This document shows, piece by piece, positions 54,655 to 63,100 of a stretch of 64,000 nucleotides of DNA. Below the pieces are notes generated by a model that ran no database searches, was not told the origin of the DNA, and saw only the letters and a list, made by a program, of their open reading frames with translations. Every line of letters starts with the position of its first letter. The first letter of the stretch is position 1. A program made the position numbers and the translations under genes. The stretch comes from ZC4RG30 sp963777735 (GTDB lineage Bacteria; Pseudomonadota; Gammaproteobacteria; Steroidobacterales; Steroidobacteraceae): contig CAVZRQ010000005.1 in assembly GCA_963777735.1 (NCBI GenBank), forward strand, positions 496,001-560,000, read 5' to 3'.

Positions 54655-57588
54655 ATGTCCAACCAGAAGAACTCCGTCCGCGGCGCCGTCGCCGCTGCAG
54701 TCGCCCTCGCGCTGATCCCCTTTGCCGCGCTCGCAGACTCCTCGCGTGCCCCCTGGGAGGATTACAAGGATGACTGGCGGGACCACTCGCGCGAGCCGAC
54801 CCTGGACATTCGCAAGATTGGTGCCATCGCTACGCCCGGCGCCGAGATCAGTGCCTTTGACCCGCAGTCCCGCCGCATCTTCACGACCGATGCGCTGGGC
54901 AGGAAGGTCCACATCATCGACGCCTCGAATCCGGCGCGACTGCTGAACGTGGGCGTCATCGATGTTGCAGCCTTCGGTGCTCCGAACAGCGTGGCGGTCA
55001 ATGATGGCCTTGTGGCTATCGCGATCCAGGCCGATGACAAGGTCAGCCTCGGCAAGGTCGGCTTTTACACCACCAACGGCAAGTTACTTGCGACGGTCAC
55101 GGTGGGCTCTCTGCCCGACATGCTGACGTTTTCGCCCAACGGTCGCACAGTGCTCGTCGCCAACGAAGGCGAACCCAACAGTTATGGGCAGCCGGGTTCG
55201 GTTGATCCGGTGGGCTCCGTGAGCCTCATCCAGATCTCGCGTGATTCCAAAGGCAAACATTCCAGCCGCAGTTTCCGGGTGAAGACGCTGGATTTCTCCC
55301 GCTGGAATGGCAAGGAGGCGGAACTGCGTGCCCAGGGCATCCGCATCTACGGGCCCGGCGCCAGCGTTGCCCAGGACCTCGAACCGGAATACATCGCGGT
55401 ATCGGAGGATTCGCGCACGGCGTTCGTCACACTGCAGGAAAACAACGCGTTTGCGAAGATCGATCTCGAATCGGGGGTTGTTGTCAGCCTGCTGCCGCTG
55501 GGCTACAAGGACTATTCGGTCAAGCCGCAGGTCGAAGCCACTTTCGAGTGGCCAGCGCACCGGCTGCCCGTCATCGGGACTCCACCTGGTTCGCCGCCGA
55601 TCCATCTTGGTGGCTTCTCCGGCCTGTTCTATGAAGGCGTCGCCAAGGGCGGGGCTCTGAAGTTCATTGCGACAACGGATCGCGGACCCAATGGCGAGCC
55701 CGATGCCGCGGGCCAGCGTCCCTTCCTGTTGCCTGGGTTCACGCCAAGCCTCGTCCGTTTCACGCTCGATCCACACAGCGGCAAATTCTCGCTTACCGAA
55801 CGGATCCTGCTGCGCAATGGCGATGGATCACCGCTGACTGGTTTGCCGAATACAGCAGTAGCCGGGGGGAACACGAGTTCTGCGCACAATGACGAAGTGC
55901 CGATCGACCTCAAGGGAAATGTGCTGCCTCTCGACCGTCTGGGTGGTGACTTCGAGGGTGTTGTCGTGGCGGCCGATGGCACGTTCTGGATGCCGGATGA
56001 GTATCGTCCGGCGCTCTATCATTTCGATCGCCGCGGCCGGTTGCTGCAGCGATATATCCCGCGGGGAGCGCACCAGGCCGCTGGCCTTGCGGTTCCTGCT
56101 GCGGGACTCGCGGGTGCACTCGGCATCGAGGCTTTGCCGGCCGTCCTCGGTCAGCGCCGTCAGAACCGGGGCATGGAAGCCATTGCCCTCCGCGATGGCA
56201 AGATCTATGGGTTCGTGCAAAGCCCGCTGCGCAATCCCGTGTCCAGCACCAATGGTTCGCTGAATGCGCGGCAGAACGTGCGCATTGTCGAGTTCGACCC
56301 GACGACACTGCAGACCCGCCAGTTCCTGTACATCATGGACAACCCGGCAAGCACCGGTGCAACGGACACGCGCGCGGACAAGCTCGGCGATGCAACGGCA
56401 ACTCCGGAAGGATTTCTCGTTGTCGAGCGTGATGATGACTCGCTGGCGACCAGCGAGCTGGGTGAGATCACGAAGAAGGTCTATGCGTTCAGCCTGGCTG
56501 GTGCGACGCCGTTCACCGAAGCCAACGACATCGCCTATGGCGGCAAGGTCATCGACCAGATGACCCCGGAGGAGCTTGCTGCAGCCGGGCTCGTACCGGT
56601 TGCCAAGACGCTGGAGGTGGACCTGGCAGCTGCTGGTTACGCGGGCGTGCAGAAGGTCGAGGGTCTCGCCCTGCTGGATGACGGCCGTCTCGCGGTGATC
56701 AACGACAACGACTTCCAGGTGGCGCAGATCGTGATCGATGCGAATACGGGTTCGTATTCCCGGGCTCCCGGCTATGTGGCGGAGAACACCGTGCTGGGGC
56801 TGATCAGTCGCCCCGGTCTGGATGCCTCTGACAGAGACGGTATTCCCAGTGGCGGGCGCATCAACATCCGGCCATGGCCGGTGTTCGGCATGTACCAGCC
56901 GGACACGATCGCGAGCTACAGGGCCGAAGGCCGCAACTACTTTGTCACGGTCAACGAGGGCGATGCCCGCGACTGGCCCGGCTTCGGTGAGGAAGCGCGC
57001 GTCAGCGCGTTGACACTGGATCCCGTAGCGTTCCCGAACGGCTCCGTGCTGAAGGGCAACTCCAACCTTGGCAGGCTCAACGTGACGCGCGCCCTGGGCG
57101 ACACCGATGGGGACGGCGACCACGATGCGCTCTACACACTGGGCGGCCGCTCGTTCACCATCTGGAGCGACAAGGGCCAGCTCGTGTATGACAGCGGATC
57201 CAGCCTGGAGCGCATCACCAGCAGCGGGATTCCTTCGCTGTTCAATGCCGGCCACGACGAAGCGGTGTTCGATAGCCGTTCGGACAACAAGGGCCCCGAG
57301 CCAGAGGCCCTGGCACTGGGCCGGCTTGGCGAACGCACCTATGCCTTCGTCGGTATGGAGCGGGTCGGTGGCATTGCGGCCTTCGACATCACGCGGCCCT
57401 CAATGCCGGTGTTCATGCAGTACGTGAATGATCGCCTGGAAGGCGCGCCGGAACTGCGCGACCTCGGACCGGAAGGAATGGAGTTCATCCCGGCGAAGGA
57501 CAGCCCGAGCCGCGAGCCTCTGTTGATTGTGACGAGCGAGGTCAGCAACACGGTATCCGTGTATTCGCTGGTGGACGACAGGCGCTGA
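54655..57588 (+). CDS. Exported choice-of-anchor I / phytase-like esterase protein
   Basis: 977 residues. Signal peptide (VAAAVALALIPFAALAD). The N-terminal third is a choice-of-anchor I type beta-propeller (HIIDASNPARLLNVGVIDV; VANEGEPNSYG). The middle carries an inserted esterase-like phytase domain (FSGLFYEG, ATTDRGPNGEP, DFEGVVVAADGTFWMPDEYRPALYHFD, GMEAIALRDGK). The propeller resumes in the last third (NEGDARDWPGFGEEARV; PEALALGRLGERTYAFVGMER) and ends SEVSNTVSVYSLVDDRR. Related proteins are extracellular or surface-located in several lineages. Phosphoester hydrolysis is the family expectation, not shown here. Confidence 0.85.
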   Translation: MSNQKNSVRGAVAAAVALALIPFAALADSSRAPWEDYKDDWRDHSREPTLDIRKIGAIATPGAEISAFDPQSRRIFTTDALGRKVHIIDASNPARLLNVGVIDVAAFGAPNSVAVNDGLVAIAIQADDKVSLGKVGFYTTNGKLLATVTVGSLPDMLTFSPNGRTVLVANEGEPNSYGQPGSVDPVGSVSLIQISRDSKGKHSSRSFRVKTLDFSRWNGKEAELRAQGIRIYGPGASVAQDLEPEYIAVSEDSRTAFVTLQENNAFAKIDLESGVVVSLLPLGYKDYSVKPQVEATFEWPAHRLPVIGTPPGSPPIHLGGFSGLFYEGVAKGGALKFIATTDRGPNGEPDAAGQRPFLLPGFTPSLVRFTLDPHSGKFSLTERILLRNGDGSPLTGLPNTAVAGGNTSSAHNDEVPIDLKGNVLPLDRLGGDFEGVVVAADGTFWMPDEYRPALYHFDRRGRLLQRYIPRGAHQAAGLAVPAAGLAGALGIEALPAVLGQRRQNRGMEAIALRDGKIYGFVQSPLRNPVSSTNGSLNARQNVRIVEFDPTTLQTRQFLYIMDNPASTGATDTRADKLGDATATPEGFLVVERDDDSLATSELGEITKKVYAFSLAGATPFTEANDIAYGGKVIDQMTPEELAAAGLVPVAKTLEVDLAAAGYAGVQKVEGLALLDDGRLAVINDNDFQVAQIVIDANTGSYSRAPGYVAENTVLGLISRPGLDASDRDGIPSGGRINIRPWPVFGMYQPDTIASYRAEGRNYFVTVNEGDARDWPGFGEEARVSALTLDPVAFPNGSVLKGNSNLGRLNVTRALGDTDGDGDHDALYTLGGRSFTIWSDKGQLVYDSGSSLERITSSGIPSLFNAGHDEAVFDSRSDNKGPEPEALALGRLGERTYAFVGMERVGGIAAFDITRPSMPVFMQYVNDRLEGAPELRDLGPEGMEFIPAKDSPSREPLLIVTSEVSNTVSVYSLVDDRR

Positions 57589-57609
57589 AGGAATAGGACC
57601 TGAAAGGCG

Positions 57610-57646
57610 TCCCGCAGCTCGCGCAATCGCGCCGCGAGCTGCGGGA
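57610..57646 (+). terminator. 14-bp GC-rich hairpin after the phytase-like gene
   Basis: TCCCGCAGCTCGCG (57610-57623) pairs perfectly with CGCGAGCTGCGGGA (57633-57646) around a nine-base loop, 22 bases after the stop codon. The short TTCCC tail is a poor U-run, so termination may be partly factor-dependent, or the hairpin may stabilise the 3' end. Confidence 0.6.
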
Positions 57647-58113
57647 TTCCCATAATACGGAACCGGTCTCTGCCGATACGGCAAACGCGACGTTCCCGCC
57701 CATCATGATGTAATCCACGTCGTCCCCGAATTCAGGGTGCTTCGCCAGATGGCGCGTTGAGCTGGTGGGTACTGAAGGCCCGCACGGGGCGGATTTCAGT
57801 CAGCTGTGGCGTGGCCGCCCGGGCCAGCGGGGTCACGACCTGGCCGGGTGGGGTGGTGCAATGCCTGGATCCCCCGGGGCGCCATGTTCTTTGGCTGGTC
57901 GAATCGGATTACTATCGGAGCACAAAGTACTGCAACGGCGCGATACAGCCGGGTGGGGGGTTGCGATGGCGGTGGATTTTCGTGGGCACCCGATGTTCCC
58001 GTCGACGGGTTTCGACTGCCGAATCCCTCACACCTGTCCGAGACCCAAGCAGTCGGAACTGCGGACGAATCGCTGACCGGTCCAATTCTCAAGTTCATCG
58101 AGGCAACACCCAA
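57647..58113. other. Intergenic region, possible degenerate coding remnant
   Basis: No gene is called here. On the minus strand a short frame near 57660-57770 reads like real protein (RHLAKHPEFGDDVDYIMMGG) but lacks a start and soon stops, so it may be a remnant. The plus strand in frame with the next gene is open back to 57757, but its codons look non-coding (Cys/Trp/Arg-rich) and the signal peptide starts only at 58114. A promoter for the gene at 58114 is expected here but not evident. Confidence 0.4.
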
Positions 58114-58971
58114 GTGAAAATCCGAAATCTGTTGTTCCTGGTTCTGGTCGGCGGCATGGCAGCGGTCGCTGCAGAGGCGGCGGCGCCCGGGCGCACCGCC
58201 GGTGGGGGTGTGACACCCGAGGCCGAGGCCACGCTTGCGCAGCGGCACGACGGTTACCTCGGCGCGCTTGCGCCGGAGAACCTTGCGAAACCTCGTCCGA
58301 AGCCGCCTTTTGACATGACCGGCACCTGGTTCATCAACCTGCGCCGTTCGTTCGGGGATTTCCGTTTCGGCCCGCCGTACCCGGAGTTCTACGAACCGGG
58401 CCAGACGGCGATGAAGGAAGCCGAGGAGGCGCGTGCCAAGAACGTTCCTTATCGTGATGCCATAGGTCAGTGTTTCCCGGCCGGCATGCCGATGATCATG
58501 ACCCGGGTGCATCCGATCAGCATGATCCAGCTGCCGACGGTGGCCTACATGCTGTTCGGGTTCACGAACAGCATGCGCTTCATCTACATGGACGGCCGCA
58601 ATTTCACGGATCCGGATACCGTCGTCTATACCTACAACGGCGAGTCCATTGGCCACTGGGAGAAGGATGCCCTGGTGGTGCGCACGAAGTACCTCGAGCC
58701 GAACATGCACTACATCGATTCCGGAATTCCCATCAGTGACCAGTTCGAGTTCGTCGAGCGCATCACGATGGAAGAGGGCGGCACGATGCTGCGCATCGAC
58801 TACACCATGACCGATCCGAAGATGTGGAAGGGTGAGTGGAAGAGCACCAAGCGCTTCATCCGCCAGGACTACAGCGACATCCCGGAGTCCGAGTGCCTGC
58901 CCAACCTCAATGAAGACCTGCCAAGCACCGCTGCAGGGCAGAGAGCAATCGAAGAACGCGGCCGCAACTAG
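58114..58971 (+). CDS. Secreted G-x-W family protein, copy C (uncharacterised)
   Basis: 285 residues. The GTG at 58114 is chosen because it begins the signal peptide (IRNLLFLVLVGGMAAVAAEA). After a spacer, FDMTGTWFINLRR corresponds to the G-x-W block of copies A and B. GQCFPAGMPMIMTRVHPISMIQLP, then FIYMDGRNF, IGHWEKDALVVRTKYLEPN and FEFVERITMEEGGTMLRIDYTMTDPKMW, match the later blocks. It is larger and more diverged than the tandem pair. The next gene, an alcohol dehydrogenase, starts nine bases later and is probably co-transcribed. Confidence 0.8.
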   Translation: MKIRNLLFLVLVGGMAAVAAEAAAPGRTAGGGVTPEAEATLAQRHDGYLGALAPENLAKPRPKPPFDMTGTWFINLRRSFGDFRFGPPYPEFYEPGQTAMKEAEEARAKNVPYRDAIGQCFPAGMPMIMTRVHPISMIQLPTVAYMLFGFTNSMRFIYMDGRNFTDPDTVVYTYNGESIGHWEKDALVVRTKYLEPNMHYIDSGIPISDQFEFVERITMEEGGTMLRIDYTMTDPKMWKGEWKSTKRFIRQDYSDIPESECLPNLNEDLPSTAAGQRAIEERGRN

Positions 58972-58980
58972 GAAAATGGC

Positions 58981-59988
58981 ATGCGAGCGGCGGTCTTCAA
59001 GAAGCTGAACAGCCCGCTTGTTGTCGAGACCATCGCGGACCCGCGGCCGGGAGACAACGAAGTCGTGGTCGAGGTGTGCCGCTGCGGCATCTGCGGCAGT
59101 GACCTGCACCTCACCGAGGACCCGGTGTTCGGTGTGCCTGCTGGCGCAGTGCTCGGCCATGAATACTCGGGCCGTGTCGTGGAACTTGGCCGCAAGGTGG
59201 ATTCGGTAAAGACGGGTGATCACGTTGCCGTGTTTCCCGTGCATGGCTGCGGCCAGTGTGCGACCTGCAAGGCCGGGGTGCCGGCCTGGTGTAGCCGGAT
59301 GCGCGTGGACGGCGGCGGCTATGGCCAGTATTCACTGGCCGAGCCGCACCAGTTGATCAAGCTGCCGAAGACACTGGCTCTCGAGGATGGCGCGCTGGTC
59401 GAGCCAATGGCAGTGGGTTTGCACGGAGTTGCGCTGGCAAAGCCACAGCCGGGAGCCCGCGTACTCATCGTCGGCGCCGGCCCCATCGGTCTGGCGGCCG
59501 CATACTGGTCAAAGCGTCTCGGTGCGGGGCGCATTGCTGTCACGGCCAGCTCCAGCCGTCGCGCGGATCTCGCCATGACCATGGGGGCGACCCACTTCAT
59601 CGATCCGGCGAACTCCTCCAGCGAAGCGGTGAATGCCGCGCTCGGTGGGCCTCCGGACATCGTCTATGAAGCGGTGGGCAAGGTTGGCCTGATCCAGAAA
59701 TGCATCGAATACGTCAAGCCGCGTGGCACGGTGATTGTCCTTGGTCTTTGTACGCCCCAGGATCAATTCATGCCGTTCCAGTTCGTGACCAAGGAAGTCA
59801 CCTTGCAGGCTTCGGCATTCTACGAAGTGCGTGAATTCGAAGTGGCTGCAGATGTGCTGGATCAGGATCCCGACACCCCGCGTGCCATGGTCACGGACAT
59901 TGTGGACCTCGAACACATGCCGGCAATGTTCGAGTCGCTGCGGCAACGCACTACCCAATGCAAGGTGCTGGTGAACCCGGCGGCGTAA
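58981..59988 (+). CDS. Zinc-dependent alcohol dehydrogenase (threonine-dehydrogenase-like)
   Basis: 335 residues, medium-chain dehydrogenase. Catalytic zinc ligands are Cys38 (CGICGSD) and His60-Glu61 (GHE). The structural zinc set Cys90, 93, 96 and 104 is complete. The Rossmann motif GAGPIG lies near residue 165. The substrate may be a polyol, an amino alcohol or an aromatic alcohol; the sequence does not decide. Following copy C and near the dioxygenases, oxidation of a cleavage product is plausible. Confidence 0.92.
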   Translation: MRAAVFKKLNSPLVVETIADPRPGDNEVVVEVCRCGICGSDLHLTEDPVFGVPAGAVLGHEYSGRVVELGRKVDSVKTGDHVAVFPVHGCGQCATCKAGVPAWCSRMRVDGGGYGQYSLAEPHQLIKLPKTLALEDGALVEPMAVGLHGVALAKPQPGARVLIVGAGPIGLAAAYWSKRLGAGRIAVTASSSRRADLAMTMGATHFIDPANSSSEAVNAALGGPPDIVYEAVGKVGLIQKCIEYVKPRGTVIVLGLCTPQDQFMPFQFVTKEVTLQASAFYEVREFEVAADVLDQDPDTPRAMVTDIVDLEHMPAMFESLRQRTTQCKVLVNPAA

Positions 59989-60113
59989 GGGGATTCTGAC
60001 AACGGAAGTCCGAGCGCACCGAATGGCGCTTCCGACTTGCCACGCCCACACTGCCCGTCGCGGCAGTTTGTACGCGACTGGCGAGGAAGAAGAGTGACTG
60101 GAGGTGGCGTGCG

Positions 60114-63100
60114 ATGACTTCCCCGCTGCTGATCCGCGCACTTTCCAGGCAGGCTGAAAGAGACGATTCACCCACCGACGGCGAAATGTGGGATGTGGAT
60201 CGGCTGGAACGCCACGGACGCCAGCTTGCCGACAGCAGCGGCGAAACCACAGCCGAACAGCGCCTCAACCTGGGCAAGCGCCTGCAGAACAATGCCAAGG
60301 CGCTGGAATCCGCATATGCCGCGATTGTTGCTGCCCTGCGAGAAGGCAGGGCCATAACGCCCGCCGCGCAATGGATCGTTGACAACTTCCATGTCATTTC
60401 CCAGCAGCTCACTGAAGTACCGCTGCGCCTGACGCCGGATATATGGCGCGATCTGCCAGCGGCCAACCACCGGAACGCAGCCGGGTGGCCTCGTATTTTC
60501 CACATCGCGACCGAGTACCTCCGCCACACGCTGTGGGAGTTCAATCCGCAGTCGATGCAGCGCCTGCTGTCGGGTTACCAGCAAATCGCGCCGCTTGAGA
60601 TGCGGGAGCTCTGGGCCCTGTACCCGATCATGCGGATAGCGCTGATTGACGAGTTGCGCAGGATTGCCGTGCGGGTGGAGGATTCCCTCGCGGCCCGGGC
60701 AGTTGCAGACGAACTCGCGGACTCGCAACTGCATGGCAACTGGTCAGTGCGGGGCGAGCCCGGGCTGCATCAGGCGCAATGGCCGGAGGGCCGGTTCTTC
60801 GCGTCCTACATCGTTCAGCTGGCGCACCGGTTGCACGCCATGGGCGAACGAGGCCGACCCATGCTGGATGAGCTTGCTCAAGAGTTGGCGAGGCGTGGCA
60901 CGACGATTGATGACTATATCCAGCGGCAGCACGCGCGGCGCGGCGCCAGCAACCTGGTGGCTCGCAACATCATCACCAGCCTTCGCGCACTGGCCTCCTT
61001 CGACTGGAGGTTGATGTTTGAAGACACCTCCCACGTGGAGCTGCTGCTGCGGACGCAGTCCACCTACATCAATTGCGACCGACATACACGGGATCGGTAT
61101 CGCAATTGCATCGAAGAGCTGGCAGCCGCCACCAACCGGCATGAGGTTACCGTAACCAGGCAGATCCTGGAGCTGCTCGACACGGCGCAACCAGGAGATC
61201 TGCTCCGGGCGGATATCGGCAGCTGGTTGATCGGGCCTTCGCGCCGCGAACTGGAATCTGCACTGAAATTCCCCGTGTCTTTCGCACACCGGATCAGGCG
61301 TTGGGTTGTGGGTCATGCCCGCGCGCTCTATCTCGGCAGTGTCTGCTCCTTCACGCTGCTGCTGACGGGACTCGCTTTACACCTGGGTGCCGATCGGGGT
61401 CTGTTCTCCCACCCGTTCATTCTTCTCCTTGCGGTGCTGGCAATTCTGCCGAACTCCGAGGTTGTCATCGGACTCCTGAACCGGTTCTGGATACAGGCAT
61501 TTCCGCCACAGCATCTGCCCCGGCTGGCGCTGGAATCCGGTCTGGAAGCCCGCATGAAGACCCTGGTTGTCGTGCCGGTCATGCTGCGGACTCCAGCAGA
61601 TGCCAGTGCTGCAGCCAGGCAATTGCACGTGCATGCGCTTGCGAACCAGGATCCAAACATCTGTTTCGCTCTGCTTTCGGACTGGACAGACAGCGCCACC
61701 GAACGGACGGTTCATGACGGGGAGGTGCTGGCTGCCGCGCGTGCTGAGATCGCTGCATTGAACCTTGCTGACGAACCAGAAAGCCTGGAACCGAAGTTCT
61801 TCCTGCTGCACCGGCGTCGGCTATGGAACGAGGCAGAGGGCTGCTTCATGGGTTGGGAGCGCAAGCGGGGAAAGCTCGAAGAACTGAATCGACTGCTGCT
61901 CGGCAAGGGTCCTACCAGCTTCCTGCCGGCACCTGCTGGTGAGCTGCAGGTACCCGCGGGCATCTGCTATGTCCTGACGATAGATGCGGACACGCGTCTG
62001 CCCATGGGCTGTGTCAAGGATCTGGTGGGAATCGCGGCCCATCCGCTGAACAGGCCCGTTCTGTCGGCTGCCGGGCGGGTGGTGCAGGGTTACGCCGTCT
62101 TGCAGCCGCGCATTACGCCATTGCTGCCCGGCGAAGATGAGCGTTCGCTGTACCGCGAAATTGTCACCAGCGGCAGTGGAGTGGATCCCTACGCCGCCGC
62201 GGTCTCGGACCTGCATCAGGATGTCTTTGGCGAGGGTTTGTTCACCGGCAAGGGGCTGTATGACCTGCGAGCCTGGGATGCCGCCATGGCAGATCGCGTT
62301 CCGGAGAACGCATTGCTCAGTCACGATCTCTTCGAGGGACTCTTCACCCGCTGCGGACTCGTGACTGACATCGAGCTGTTCGAGGATTTTCCTTCCCATT
62401 CGGAGGTGGCCGCAGCGCGTTCACATCGCTGGATTCGGGGTGACTGGCAGCTGTTGCCCTGGATTGCCGGCCTGCGCGGGCCACTGCCGCCGCTGGGTCG
62501 ATGGAAGATGCTGGACAACCTGCGTCGCTCGCTGATCGCTCCCTGCAGTGTGGCATTGCTCGTTGCCGCGTTTGCAGATGATGCGGCACGCCCTTTCGTC
62601 TGGCTGACGGTAGTGCTGGGTCCGTGGCTCTGGCCTTCGCTGGTTACTGCGATCATCAGGCTGGCGCACTGGCCGGCGATCAACACCGCGAGAACGCATT
62701 TCCGCCGTCTGGTTGCCGATCTGGGTGAAGAGCTGGCGCGCGGTGCGGTTTCGCTTGCGATGCTGGCGCAGAACGCCTGGCTGAGCGTGGATGCGATTTC
62801 CCGGGTTGCATACAGATTGCTGGTCTCCAGACGGTATCTCCTTGAATGGGTCACCGCCGCGCAGTTGAAGGCTGATCGCAGCGATGCATTGCCGAGCTTT
62901 GTGTGGCCGCTCAAGAGTGCCAGCATCGTGGTGGTTGCCGCCGTGGCCACCTTGATGGCGACCAATCCCGCGGCGTTCGACTCCTTCGTGCCTTTGCTGC
63001 TGCTCTGGTGGCTGTCGCCCATCCTCGCGCAGCTCCTCAGCCGGCCGTTGGATACACGGCAGGCACAGGAGGATGTCCCGGAAGCCATGCAGCGCGAACT

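Noticed and set aside
57757..58113. Upstream extension of the secreted protein at 58114 in the same open frame
   Set aside because: The extension reads as Trp/Cys/Arg-rich non-coding sequence and would bury the signal peptide; the GTG at 58114 starts the signal peptide directly.
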